This document shows, one piece after another, positions 53,899-62,985 of a DNA stretch of 64,000 bases; position 1 is the stretch's first letter; every line of letters starts with the position of its first letter. The stretch is from contig NZ_SGWQ01000004.1 of assembly GCF_004216555.1 (NCBI RefSeq), positions 186,001 to 250,000 of the forward strand. Reading direction: 5' to 3'. The notes beneath the pieces were generated by a model. That model was given only the letters and a program-made list of their open reading frames with translations, did no database searches and was not told the origin of the DNA. The position numbers were made by a program, and so were the translations under genes. The DNA is from Herbihabitans rhizosphaerae. GTDB lineage: Bacteria; Actinomycetota; Actinomycetes; Mycobacteriales; Pseudonocardiaceae.

Positions 53899-56238
53899 AT
53901 GCGGGCAGCAGTCAGCGTGTTCGTCGCCGCCGTGGTGTGTTTCGGGTTGCCGACGGTGGCGTCCGCGCAGCCGCCAGTGGATCCACCCGCGCTCGTGAAC
54001 CCGTTCGTGGGCACGCAGAACTTCGGCAACACGTTCCCCGGAGCGGCCGTTCCGTTCGGAATGGTGCAGGTCAGCCCGGACACGGGCGGCCAGGGCGGGT
54101 ACGACTACCTGCAGGACACGATCTACGGTTTCAGTCAGACTCACCTGTCCGGCGTCGGCTGCGGTGTGATGGGAGAGCTCCCCGTCATGCCGACCACCGG
54201 GGCGGTTGACAACGTTGACATCGAGGGTTACAGGTCCAAGTATTCGCACGACGACGAGGACGCCGAACCCGGCTACTACCGCGTTGGCCTGCAGCGGTAC
54301 GGCGTGAACGCCGAGGTGACCGCGACGCCGCGCACGAGCTGGCAGCGGCACACCTTCCCGGAGACCGCGGCGGCCAACGTTCTGTTCAACACCGGCAAGT
54401 CCAACCAGACGGTGCTCGACTCGGAGATCCACGTCGTCGGCGACCGCACCATCGAGGGACGGATCCGCGCCGGCCGGTTCTGCGCCGGACTCGACGAGCA
54501 CACCGTGTACTTCAGCGCGACGTTCGACCGGCCGTTCTCCTCGTTCGGCGCGTGGCGAGGAAACGTGCCGGCACCGGGCATGCGCGATGCCGCGGGCAAC
54601 GGCGGCAACGGCGCCTGGGTCACCTTCGACGCCACCGGCGACCGGGACGTGGTGGCCAAGCTCGGCCTGTCCTACACCGGTGTCGAGGGCGCACGGAAGA
54701 ACCTCGCCGCCGAGACCGGCGACTTCGATTTCGGCGCCACCGCACAGAAAGCGCGGGACGTGTGGCGCGAGCAGCTGAACGCGATCAAGATCTCCGGCGG
54801 CACGGCCGAGCGGCAGAGCGCGTTCTACACGGCGCTGTACCACTCGGTGTTGCACCCGAACCTCGCCGGTGACGTCGACGGGCGCTACGTGGGCTTCGAC
54901 GGCAAGGTGCACCAGGCTTCCGGGTACACGCCGTACCAGAACTTCTCCCTGTGGGACACCTACCGGCCGCAGAACCAGCTGCTGCAGATGCTCGAGCCGA
55001 GAGTGGCGCGCGACGTCGCGCTGTCGATCCTGGCAAGCGGACGCGACGGCGGCTGGGCACCGCGCTGGGCGCTCGCGAGCAGCGAGACCAACATCATGAC
55101 CGGCGACCCGGTGACGCCGTTCCTGGTGGAGAACTGGTCCAAGGGCCTGCTGCACGGTTACGAGCGGGAGACCTACGAACTGTTGCGGCGCAACGCGACC
55201 AGCACACCGCCGGCCGGCTCGCCGTACAACGGGCGGTCAGGGGTCGGGTACTACAACGAGCGCGGGTACGTCCCGTCCGGCCTCGAACTCGGTAAGGACT
55301 GCGCGCACAAGGGCGGCGACAACGACTGCGTGCACCCCGCGTCCGCGACGCAGGAGTACGCGGCGGCCGACGCGGCGCTGGCGATCATGGCCAAAGGGCT
55401 GGGCTTCCACGACGACGCCAGGATGTTCGCCGAACGCGGCCAGTGGTACCGCAACCTGTGGGACGCCTCGATCGGCATGTTCCGGCCGCGCACCGTCGAG
55501 GGCGACTGGGTCACGCCGTACAACCCGGTCGACGCGGGGAAGCAGTTCCACGAGGGCGGCGCGTACCAGTACCAGTGGCTGGCGCCGCAGGACACGGCCG
55601 GGCTCGTCGACCTGATGGGCGGGCGTCGGGCCGCCGAGCGGCGGCTGGACCAGTTCTTCGTCTACGACAAGCTGCTGACCGATCCGGCGGGTACCGCGCG
55701 CGAGGACTGGATCACCGATCCGTACGACTACTACGGCAAGCCGACCTACAACCCGAACAACGAGCCCGATCTGCACGCGCCGTACGTGTACATGTGGGCG
55801 GGCGCCCCGGCGAAGGCCGCCACGGTGGTGCGGGCCGCGATGACGCTGTTCACCACCGGGCCGGACGGCATGACCGGCAACGACGACCTCGGCACGATGT
55901 CGGCGTGGTACGTGTTCTCCTCGCTCGGTCTGTACCCGACGATGAGCGGTGCGAACTTCTTCGTGTTGTCCTCACCGCAGTTCGCCTCCGCGACCGTCCA
56001 CATCGGACGGTACGGCGGGCAGGGCGGCACGCTGAGGGTGACCGCGCCGGAGGTGAGTGACGCCAACCGATACGTGCGGAGCGCGTCGTTCAACGGCCGT
56101 GACGTCCGCAGGACCTGGCTGGACTGGTCGGCCATGGCGCGCGGCGGCCACCTCCGCCACGTGGTCGGCAGCACGCCGTCCGCGTGGGGCACCGCGCCGG
56201 GCGACGAGCCGCCGTCGATCAACTCGCCTCCCCGGTAG
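53899..56238 (+). CDS. Secreted GH92 alpha-mannosidase
   Basis: A 779-residue exo-mannosidase. The signal peptide (AAVSVFVAAVVCFGLPTVASA, ending before QPPV) targets it outside. GH92 landmarks are HLSGVGCG (~91), WDTYRPQNQLLQM (~353), FHEGGAYQYQW (~552) and MTGNDDLGTMSAWYVF (~660, with the base Asp). It lacks the C-terminal NEW3-like region of the first GH92 protein. ATG 53899 has GGGGAGG upstream. A LacI-type palindrome suggests sugar-induced expression; the regulator need not be the one at 57593, whose site differs. Confidence 0.93.
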   Translation: MRAAVSVFVAAVVCFGLPTVASAQPPVDPPALVNPFVGTQNFGNTFPGAAVPFGMVQVSPDTGGQGGYDYLQDTIYGFSQTHLSGVGCGVMGELPVMPTTGAVDNVDIEGYRSKYSHDDEDAEPGYYRVGLQRYGVNAEVTATPRTSWQRHTFPETAAANVLFNTGKSNQTVLDSEIHVVGDRTIEGRIRAGRFCAGLDEHTVYFSATFDRPFSSFGAWRGNVPAPGMRDAAGNGGNGAWVTFDATGDRDVVAKLGLSYTGVEGARKNLAAETGDFDFGATAQKARDVWREQLNAIKISGGTAERQSAFYTALYHSVLHPNLAGDVDGRYVGFDGKVHQASGYTPYQNFSLWDTYRPQNQLLQMLEPRVARDVALSILASGRDGGWAPRWALASSETNIMTGDPVTPFLVENWSKGLLHGYERETYELLRRNATSTPPAGSPYNGRSGVGYYNERGYVPSGLELGKDCAHKGGDNDCVHPASATQEYAAADAALAIMAKGLGFHDDARMFAERGQWYRNLWDASIGMFRPRTVEGDWVTPYNPVDAGKQFHEGGAYQYQWLAPQDTAGLVDLMGGRRAAERRLDQFFVYDKLLTDPAGTAREDWITDPYDYYGKPTYNPNNEPDLHAPYVYMWAGAPAKAATVVRAAMTLFTTGPDGMTGNDDLGTMSAWYVFSSLGLYPTMSGANFFVLSSPQFASATVHIGRYGGQGGTLRVTAPEVSDANRYVRSASFNGRDVRRTWLDWSAMARGGHLRHVVGSTPSAWGTAPGDEPPSINSPPR
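54208..54219. promoter_or_regulatory. Possible auxiliary LacI-type operator inside the GH92 gene
   Basis: GACAACGTTGAC differs at one position from the upstream perfect site, 336 bp away. Paired operators flanking a promoter allow looping in LacI systems. Confidence 0.35.
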
Positions 56239-56240
56239 CC

Positions 56241-56325
56241 GCGAGTCCCGCGCCCTGCACCGGTGAGTCCCGCGCCCTGCACGATGCACAGCGCGGGACT
56301 CACCGTGTCCCAGCGCGGGACTCGC
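56241..56325. repeat. Nested GAGTCCCGCGC inverted repeats
   Basis: Two left arms (GCGAGTCCCGCGC at 56241-56253, GTGAGTCCCGCGC at 56263-56275) and two matching right arms (56291-56303 and 56313-56325) can form nested hairpins between the convergent GH92 and MFS genes. The MFS stop codon lies inside the inner right arm. Confidence 0.8.
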
Positions 56326-57508
56326 GCGTTTGCGGGGCTCGGGCGGCGGTGACCGCGAGCGCGGACGGGATCAGCAGAACGGCGACCACGAGCAGGGCGC
56401 GCAGGGTGCCGATGTGGTCGCCGAGGAACCCGAGCAGCGGCGGGCCGGCGAGGAACGCGGTGTACCCGATCGTCGACACCACGCTGACCCGCGCGGCGGC
56501 GTGCTCCGGGTCGTCGGCCGCGGCGCTCATGCCGACCGGGAACCCGAGTGACGCGCCGAGGCCCCACAGCAGGATGCCGACCACGACCAGCGGCGGCCAC
56601 GTGCCGAACACCACGATCAGCACGCCCGCGCCGGCCAGCGCCATCGTCGACCACAGCACGCGGGTGCGGCCGTAGCGGTCCAGTGCCACCGGGCCGATCA
56701 TGCGGCCGGTGGTCATCGCCGTGACGAACGCGGCGAACCCGGCCGCGCCGACCCACTCCGGCACGTCGTAGCCGTCCACCAGCGCGACCGCGAGCCAGTC
56801 GTTCGCGGTGCCCTCGGTGAGCGCCATGGCGAGCACCATGACCCCGATGACCAGCGTCCTCGGCTCGAGCCAGGCGCGCATCGTGCTCGACTGTTTCCCT
56901 TGTGGCTCAACGGCTTCCTCGTCGGACGCGGGGAGGAACGCCCGTGCGGCGCGCACCGCGACCACGGCGACCAGGAGTGCCGCTGCCAGTAGGTGCACGG
57001 TGACCGGCAGCCGGGCCGCCGCGGCGGCCGCACCGAGGCCGGCACCGAGGACCGTGCCGAGGCTGAACGCGGCGTGGAACCGCGGCATGACCGTGCGCCC
57101 CAGGTCCCGCTCGACCGCCGCGCCCTCGACGTTCATCGCCACGTCCCACGATCCCGAGCCGAAGCCGAGCGCGAACAGGCCGACGGCGGCGAGCCACACG
57201 GACGCGGACGTGCCCGCGCCGAGCCCGGCGACCGCGAGCCCCGCCGCGTCCACCACCGAGCCCACGGTCACCACGGTCGCCGCGCCGAACCGGTGGATCA
57301 GCGAGCCGGCGGCGGGCAGGGCGATCAGCGAGCCGACCGAGATGGCGAGCAGCAGCGCGCCGAGCCCGCCCGGGGTGAGGCCGAGCGCGTCACGCGACTC
57401 CGGCACGCGGGCGATCCACGACGCGAACGCGAACCCGTTGGCGGCGAACACGATCGCCACGGCGTTCCGCGCACGGAGCACGGGCGGCACGGTTGTCGTG
57501 AGCAGCAC
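56300..57508 (-). CDS. MFS transporter
   Basis: A 402-residue major facilitator with about 12 membrane helices in two six-helix halves and a cytoplasmic loop near 190-215 (ASDEEAVEPQGKQSSTMRAW). The A-like motif is split as RFGAATVV (~76). Substrate unknown. GTG at 57508 has GAGGGG 7 nt upstream. Divergent from a LacI regulator, whose palindromic site lies between. Its last codons (RESRAGTR) come from the nested repeat. Confidence 0.87.
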   Translation of the reverse strand: MLLTTTVPPVLRARNAVAIVFAANGFAFASWIARVPESRDALGLTPGGLGALLLAISVGSLIALPAAGSLIHRFGAATVVTVGSVVDAAGLAVAGLGAGTSASVWLAAVGLFALGFGSGSWDVAMNVEGAAVERDLGRTVMPRFHAAFSLGTVLGAGLGAAAAAARLPVTVHLLAAALLVAVVAVRAARAFLPASDEEAVEPQGKQSSTMRAWLEPRTLVIGVMVLAMALTEGTANDWLAVALVDGYDVPEWVGAAGFAAFVTAMTTGRMIGPVALDRYGRTRVLWSTMALAGAGVLIVVFGTWPPLVVVGILLWGLGASLGFPVGMSAAADDPEHAAARVSVVSTIGYTAFLAGPPLLGFLGDHIGTLRALLVVAVLLIPSALAVTAARAPQTRESRAGTR

Positions 57509-57527
57509 GGCGTCCCCTCGGTCGAAT

Positions 57528-57548
57528 CGTTTCGATCGAAACGTTTCG
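57528..57548. promoter_or_regulatory. Overlapping LacI-type palindromes
   Basis: Two perfect palindromes overlap: CGTTTCGATCGAAACG (57528-57543) and CGAAACGTTTCG (57537-57548). The second has the LacI-family central CG. A -10-like TAGTGT follows at 57551-57556. Both the lacI-type gene and the MFS gene can be controlled here. Confidence 0.7.
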
Positions 57549-57592
57549 TGTAGTGTGCACGGGACCGTCCGCGAGCGTCAAGGAAGTTCCCC

Positions 57593-58651
57593 ATGGCCCG
57601 CACCACACGCCCAACGCTGACCCACGTGGCGGCCTCGGCCGGCGTGTCGGTGTCCACCGCGTCGCTGGCGTTCTCCGGCGCGGGCCCGGTGTCCGAGCGG
57701 ACACGGCAGCGGGTGCTCGACGCGGCCGCCGAACTCGGTTACGCCGGACCCGACCCGATGGCGCGGTCACTGCGCCAGGGCCGCACCGGGATCATCGGCG
57801 TGGTGTTCGCCGAGCGGCTGCGGCACGCGTTCCGCGACCCGGTGGCGATCGCGCTGCTCGACGGGCTCGCCGAGGAGCTGGGCCCGGTCGGCCCCGGGCT
57901 GCTCGTGCTGACCGGCAACGACGAGCGGGCCGGCCCGAGCACCGAGCAGCTCGCCGCCGCGCCGCTGGACGCCGCCGTGTTCGCCACCTGCGACCTGGAG
58001 GAGGAGCCGCTCGTCGAGCCGCTGCGCGTGCGGGAGATCCCGATGGTCGGCATCGAAGGCCCGCGCATGCCCGGCGTGTCGCTGGTGGACATCGACAACA
58101 TCGGCGCCTCCCGCGAGGTGACCGAGCACATCCTTTCCTTGGGGCACAAGCGAATCGCCGCCGTCGTGCTGCCGTGGCGGCCGGGTCGCCAGCGTGGGTT
58201 CCTCGATCGGGCGCGGCGGGATCTGTCCGGCTCGGTGGTGTTCGCCGACCGGCTGCGCGGCACCGAGGAGGCGATCGGCGCATCCGTCCACGCCTGGGAG
58301 GCGGCGGCCAGCACGGTGGAGGAGGGGCGGGCCGCCGGCCGGGCGCTACTGGACGTCGACGAGCCGCCCACCGCGATCGTCGCGCACAGCGACCTGCTCG
58401 CCGCCGGCGTGATCCAGGCGGCGCACGAACTCGGCCTGCGGGTGCCCGAGGACCTCAGTGTGGCCGGCTTCGACGGGATCGACACGCCGTGGCTGGACCC
58501 GCTCACCCTGACCACGGCGGTGCAGCCGATGGTGGAGAAGGGGCGGATCGCCGGCCGGATGGTGACCGACCTGCTGGCCGGCCGGACCCCGGAGGACGTG
58601 CTGCTGCCGGTGCACCTGCGAGTCGGCGGCACCACCGCGCCGCCGCGCTAG
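57593..58651 (+). CDS. LacI-family transcriptional regulator
   Basis: A 352-residue regulator: a LacI helix-turn-helix (LTHVAASAGVSVSTASLAFS, ~9-28), the hinge helix region, then a periplasmic-binding-like domain with VSLVDIDNIGASREVTEHI (~163) and VAGFDGIDTPWLDPLTLTT (~300). ATG 57593 has AAGGAAG 8 nt upstream. It is divergent from the MFS gene and has overlapping palindromes upstream, so autoregulation and control of the transporter are likely. It ends 3 bp before the convergent SARP gene. Effector sugar unknown. Confidence 0.92.
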   Translation: MARTTRPTLTHVAASAGVSVSTASLAFSGAGPVSERTRQRVLDAAAELGYAGPDPMARSLRQGRTGIIGVVFAERLRHAFRDPVAIALLDGLAEELGPVGPGLLVLTGNDERAGPSTEQLAAAPLDAAVFATCDLEEEPLVEPLRVREIPMVGIEGPRMPGVSLVDIDNIGASREVTEHILSLGHKRIAAVVLPWRPGRQRGFLDRARRDLSGSVVFADRLRGTEEAIGASVHAWEAAASTVEEGRAAGRALLDVDEPPTAIVAHSDLLAAGVIQAAHELGLRVPEDLSVAGFDGIDTPWLDPLTLTTAVQPMVEKGRIAGRMVTDLLAGRTPEDVLLPVHLRVGGTTAPPR

Positions 58652-58654
58652 CGC

Positions 58655-61645
58655 TTAGCCGGAGACCGCTGCGAGCTTCTCCGCGATCTCCTCGGCTCGT
58701 GGCGCGCGGAGTTCGCGGTAGGTGGTGAGCGCCTGTTGCCAGTGCTCGACGGCCTTGTCGTGCTCGCCGTGCCGCTGGTGGAGATCGCCGAGGCCGGCGT
58801 GTGCCCGCGCGTGCTCGTACCTCGCGCCGCGGTTGGCGGCGGCGGTCATCGCGTCCAGGTGGCAGCGCCTCGCCTCGGCCGACGCACCGGCGGCGGCGTG
58901 CGTCTCGGCCGTCCCGTTCAGCACGGTGGCCTCGAGTTGCGTGCTCGACGAGGTCCGCGCGATCGCCAGCGCCTGACCGTGGAATCGCAGTGCTTCGGTG
59001 AACTCGCCGAGTCGCGTGTGGATCGTGCCGATGCGGTACAGCGCGATCGTCTCGTGGTTCGGGAATCGGGAGCGGCGCGCGATGTGCAGTGCCCGGTGTG
59101 CGCACTCGAGCGCGTCGGAGTACCGGCCGGTGTCCCGGTAGACCCCGGCGAGGGCGTACGAGGTCTGGAACTGGCCGGGCGGGTAGTCGTGTTCCTCGGC
59201 GACGGTGAACGCGTGGCGCAGGCAGCCGAGCGCGTCCTCGGGCCGGCCCTGGCGAAGGTACAACTGCGCCAGGGTGGTCAGCGGTCGCTCGGCCATCAGC
59301 CGATGCCCGAACTCGTGGAACAGGTCGGCCGACCGTCGCAGGTGCCGGATCCCGTCCTCCACCCGGCCGGCGAAGCCGCACAGGGCGCCGAGGTGGTTCA
59401 GCGTGGTCGCCTGGAAGACCCGCGCGTCCGCTTTCTCGTGCAGGGCAAGGGATTCCTCGAAGCTCCGCTCCGCGTCGGCGAACCGGTGCGCACACAGGTG
59501 CACCAGGCCCAGCGCGCGCAGCGCGATCCCCTCGGCGACCGGATCGTCGTGGTCGCGTGCGATGTCGAGTGCCCTGGTGTGCAGTCGCTCGGCGTCGTCG
59601 AGGTACATGGCGACGTCGAGGTACCAGGACAACACCCGGGACAGGCTGGTGGTGTACGCCGGCAGGCCACGCGCGGCGGCGGATTCCGCCACGCGGATCA
59701 GGTTGGCGCGCTCCCGGTCGAGCCAGCTCAACGCGGCGCCGTAGTCGGACAGATTCGGCGCCGCGGCGACCGGGGAGTCGGGCAGGTTCAGCTCGTTGAT
59801 CTCCAGGTCGTCCGGGGCGAGGAACCGCACCGCCCGCGACGCGGTGTGCAGGTAGTAGTCGAGCAGGCGGGTGAGTGCGCCGACGCGCTCGGCCGGAGTG
59901 TCGACGGTCTCGGTGAGCTCGGCGGCGTAGGTCGCGAGCAGATCGTGCAGGACGTACCGCTGGCCGGCGGTCTCGTCCACGAGGTGCGCTCGGACCAGCG
60001 TGTCGAGCAGGCGCCGGGTGGTTCGTGGGCTGTCGCCGCCGGTGAGCGCGGTGAGGGAGTGAACGTCGGTGTCGTGTCCGGGGTGCACCCCGAACAGCCG
60101 GAACAGGCGAGCGGCCTCGGGCTCGAGCCGGCGGTAGGAGGTGGCGAACACGGCCCGCACCGACGTGTCGGGGTCGCCGCTGTCGAGCAGGTCGAGCCGG
60201 GCGCGCTCGTCGGCGAGTTCGGTGACGAGTTCGGCCACGGCTCGCTCGCGGACCCGCTCGGCGGCGATGCGCAGGGCCAGTGGCAGCCGGACGCAGCGTT
60301 CGATCAGCTCGGCGGCGGCCTCGGGTTCGGCGTGGTAGCGCTCGCCGAGCAGTTCCCCGAGCAGGTCGTGTGCCTCCTCGGCGGTCATGCGGCCGAGGGC
60401 GACGCGGTGCGCACCCTCGCGCGCCACCAGTCCGCTGAGCGAGTCGCGGCTGGTGACCAGCACGAAGCAGGTGTCGGTGCCCGGCAGCAGCGGCCGGATC
60501 TGCGCGGTCGAGTGGGCGTTGTCCAGCAGGATCAGCAGATTCTTCCGGTCGACCGCGGTGCGGAAGCGCGCCGCGCGCTCGGTCGGCTCCTGCGGGATCG
60601 CGGCGCCGTCCAGACCGAGAGCGCGCAGCAGTGCGGTGAGCGTCTCGTCGGCCGACAGCGGTTGGTCGGGGCCGTATCCGCGAAGATCGACATACAGTTG
60701 ACCGTCGTGGAACCGGTCCCTGTTCCGGTGCGCCCACCGCACCGCGAGCGCCGTCTTCCCCGCGCCGCCGGTGCCCGTGATCGCCGCGACCGGTGCCGTC
60801 GCCTCGGTCAGCAGCCGGTCGAGTCGCGCCAGTTCCGCCGTCCGGCCGACGAATCCGGCGGCGTCGCGCGGGAGCTGGGCCGGGACGGCGTGCGCCGGTG
60901 CGGTGACCTCGATTCGCTCGCCGCGCAGGATCTGCCCTTCCAGAGCCCGCAGTTCGGGGCCGGGATCGAGGCCGAGATCCTCGGCCAGCACGTCGCGCGC
61001 GCCGCGGTAGGCGGCCAGCGCGTCCGCCTGCCGGCCGCTCAGGTACAGCGCCGTCATCAGCAGGCCGTGCAGCCGCTCCCGAAGCGGATGCTGGCGCACC
61101 AGGTCGGTCAGTTCACCGGTCACCTCGGCGTGCCGGCCGAGCCGAAGCTCCGCGGCGTGCAGCTGTTCCACCGCGACCAGCCGGCGTTCGGACAGCCGCT
61201 GGATCTCGCCGAGCAGATCGGGAACGTCGAAGCCCTGATAGGGACTGCCACGCCACAGGTCCAGCGCCTCGCGAGTCAGCTCGACGCACCGCCGCGGGTC
61301 GGCCGCGCTCGCCTCGTCGAGCAGCGCACCGAACTGATCGGCGTCCAGCTCGCCGGCCCGCACCCGCAGGCAGTAGCCGCTCGGGCCGAAGGAGAGCCGC
61401 TCGGGATCGTCGAGCGTGCCGCGCAACCGGTGCACCTGCACCTGGAGCCGCCGCAGGCCGGCCGCGTCTTGGCCGTCCTGGCGCCCCCACAGGGTGTCCA
61501 GGAGCGTGCTCGCCGCCACCGGCTCGTTCGCGCGGGCGAGGAGCACGGCCAGCAGGTTCCGGCGCAGCGTTCCGGAGACGGTGACCGCGTCGCCGTCGCG
61601 GTGCACTCGCAGCGGCCCCAGCACCTCGAACCGCACGACCGTCAT
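58655..61645 (-). CDS. SARP/AfsR-type regulator (OmpR-like HTH, BTAD, NB-ARC, TPR)
   Basis: A 996-residue multidomain activator. OmpR-like DNA-binding domain ~1-95 (RFEVLGPLRVHRDGDAVTV; LRRLQVQVHRLRGTLDD), BTAD ~100-245 (LHGLLMTALYLSGRQADALA then AYRGARDVLAEDLGLDPG), NB-ARC ~265-560 with Walker A ITGTGGAGKTALAVRW (~290) and Walker B NLLILLDNA, and about eight TPRs ~690-990. AfsR-like proteins activate secondary-metabolite genes; no biosynthetic cluster is in this window. ATG at 61645 is used; a GTG at 61654 is in frame. Diverges from a methyltransferase gene. Confidence 0.92.
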   Translation of the reverse strand: MTVVRFEVLGPLRVHRDGDAVTVSGTLRRNLLAVLLARANEPVAASTLLDTLWGRQDGQDAAGLRRLQVQVHRLRGTLDDPERLSFGPSGYCLRVRAGELDADQFGALLDEASAADPRRCVELTREALDLWRGSPYQGFDVPDLLGEIQRLSERRLVAVEQLHAAELRLGRHAEVTGELTDLVRQHPLRERLHGLLMTALYLSGRQADALAAYRGARDVLAEDLGLDPGPELRALEGQILRGERIEVTAPAHAVPAQLPRDAAGFVGRTAELARLDRLLTEATAPVAAITGTGGAGKTALAVRWAHRNRDRFHDGQLYVDLRGYGPDQPLSADETLTALLRALGLDGAAIPQEPTERAARFRTAVDRKNLLILLDNAHSTAQIRPLLPGTDTCFVLVTSRDSLSGLVAREGAHRVALGRMTAEEAHDLLGELLGERYHAEPEAAAELIERCVRLPLALRIAAERVRERAVAELVTELADERARLDLLDSGDPDTSVRAVFATSYRRLEPEAARLFRLFGVHPGHDTDVHSLTALTGGDSPRTTRRLLDTLVRAHLVDETAGQRYVLHDLLATYAAELTETVDTPAERVGALTRLLDYYLHTASRAVRFLAPDDLEINELNLPDSPVAAAPNLSDYGAALSWLDRERANLIRVAESAAARGLPAYTTSLSRVLSWYLDVAMYLDDAERLHTRALDIARDHDDPVAEGIALRALGLVHLCAHRFADAERSFEESLALHEKADARVFQATTLNHLGALCGFAGRVEDGIRHLRRSADLFHEFGHRLMAERPLTTLAQLYLRQGRPEDALGCLRHAFTVAEEHDYPPGQFQTSYALAGVYRDTGRYSDALECAHRALHIARRSRFPNHETIALYRIGTIHTRLGEFTEALRFHGQALAIARTSSSTQLEATVLNGTAETHAAAGASAEARRCHLDAMTAAANRGARYEHARAHAGLGDLHQRHGEHDKAVEHWQQALTTYRELRAPRAEEIAEKLAAVSG

Positions 61646-61717
61646 CCTCCCCACCGGTTCTGATCAGCTTAGCCGGACGTAAGTGCCGTGTAAGCGGGTC
61701 GACGCAGGATGGCGCGC

Positions 61718-62545
61718 ATGACCGTCGAGAGCCGCGCCGCGAAGCACGAGTACCACCTGGACACCGCGTCCCACCTCGGACGCAAGCAGGTGAGCTATCT
61801 GGAGGAGCTGCTGGACGCCCGGACCACGGCCTACCTCGACGAGATCGGAATCGAAGCCGGCCAGCGGTGCCTGGAGCTGGGAGCCGGCGGCGGCTCGATC
61901 ACCCGCTGGCTCGCCGAGCGAACCGGCCCGACCGGCACGGTGGTCAGCGTCGACCTGGACGTCGACTACGTCACCGCGGAGCCCGGCGTGGACGTGCACC
62001 GGCACGACATCAACGACGGCTTGCCGGTCGCCGGGCCGTTCGACCTCATCCACGCCCGGCTCCTGCTCATGCACCTGCCGCGCCGCGTGGAGATCCTCAG
62101 GACCCTCGTCGACGCGCTCGCTCCCGGCGGATGGCTGGTGATCGGCGACTTCAGTGATCGCCCCCGGCGGGTGCTCAGCGCACCGACCCCGGCCGACGAG
62201 CGGGTGTTCGACCGGGTGCAGCACGTCGCCCACACCTTTCTGGCCCGCGAGGTGGGTGTCTCGATGACCTGGGCACACGAGGTCGATCAGCACATGGCCG
62301 ACGCCGGTCTCACCGACATCAGCGGGCAGGAGTACTCGCGGACCGTCGCGGGCGGCACCACCGGATGCCTGCTGCATCGCAACTACGTTCTGCAACTCCA
62401 CGAGCGGCTGATCAGCGGCGGGATCACCGAGGACGAGCTGGCGCGATACCGCACGCTGATGCTCGAGCCGCGCTTCCGCGCCTGGTTCTACCAGTTCGTC
62501 TGCACCTGGGGCCGCAAGCCGCGGAAGGCACGGCGGCGCCGCTAG
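61718..62545 (+). CDS. SAM-dependent methyltransferase
   Basis: A 275-residue class I methyltransferase. Motif I CLELGAGGGSITRWLAE (~49-65), acid in VVSVDLDVDYV (~72), motif II FDLIHARLLLMHLP (~104) and motif III ALAPGGWLVIGDFSD (~128). ATG 61718 has CAGGAT 7 nt upstream, hence leaderless; ATG 61709 is in frame. Divergent from the SARP gene across ~72 bp, and so a possible target of it. Overlaps the convergent YjbR gene by 4 bp. Substrate unknown. Confidence 0.87.
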   Translation: MTVESRAAKHEYHLDTASHLGRKQVSYLEELLDARTTAYLDEIGIEAGQRCLELGAGGGSITRWLAERTGPTGTVVSVDLDVDYVTAEPGVDVHRHDINDGLPVAGPFDLIHARLLLMHLPRRVEILRTLVDALAPGGWLVIGDFSDRPRRVLSAPTPADERVFDRVQHVAHTFLAREVGVSMTWAHEVDQHMADAGLTDISGQEYSRTVAGGTTGCLLHRNYVLQLHERLISGGITEDELARYRTLMLEPRFRAWFYQFVCTWGRKPRKARRRR

Positions 62546-62952
62546 ACCGGCCCGTGCACCAGTGCGGCCAGCTTCTTGGGCGCCCGCACGCAGTAGCTGT
62601 CGGTCAGCAGCTCGGCGACCTCGTCCCAGTCGACGCCGTCGTCGATGATCATGCCGATCACCTCCGGGCTCCAGTCCGGCTTGAAGAACGGGTGGCCCGC
62701 GTTGCTCAGCGCGTGCAACTCGTCGCCGGTGGAGCGGAACGTCAGCGAGCAGATCGACTCGGCGGTGCCGGCCGCCCTGGCGTAGGCGCGCTGCCGCTCG
62801 GGATCGATCGTGGCCACGTGCGCGAAGGTCTTCTTGCGAATCCGCCAGCGCACGCCCACCCAGGCCGGCTCCTGGTACGCCTCGGGCAGCGCGAGACACA
62901 CCCGGCTCAGCCTGCTGAGTACGTCGGGCGGCACGTCGGCGCGATCGGTCAC
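62542..62952 (-). CDS. MmcQ/YjbR-family DNA-binding-like protein
   Basis: A 136-residue protein. LSRVCLALPEAYQEPAWVGV (~15), WRIRKKTFAHVAT and LSNAGHPFFKPDWSPEVIGM with the final DWDEVAELLTDSYCVRAPKK match the YjbR/MmcQ fold (double wing). Function is poorly known. GTG at 62952 is used. Convergent with the methyltransferase. Confidence 0.87.
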   Translation of the reverse strand: MTDRADVPPDVLSRLSRVCLALPEAYQEPAWVGVRWRIRKKTFAHVATIDPERQRAYARAAGTAESICSLTFRSTGDELHALSNAGHPFFKPDWSPEVIGMIIDDGVDWDEVAELLTDSYCVRAPKKLAALVHGPV

Positions 62953-62985
62953 GGCGGGGAACGCTACCCGCGCGGACCGACAGTC

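Noticed and set aside
55237-55776. Minus-strand frame within the second GH92 gene
   Set aside because: Antisense shadow without start signal or domain.
56241-56325. CRISPR-like short repeats
   Set aside because: Arms are inverted and adjacent, without regular spacers or cas genes.
58736-61663. 975-codon open frame on the plus strand
   Set aside because: Shadow of the SARP/AfsR-type gene, which has clear domains on the other strand.
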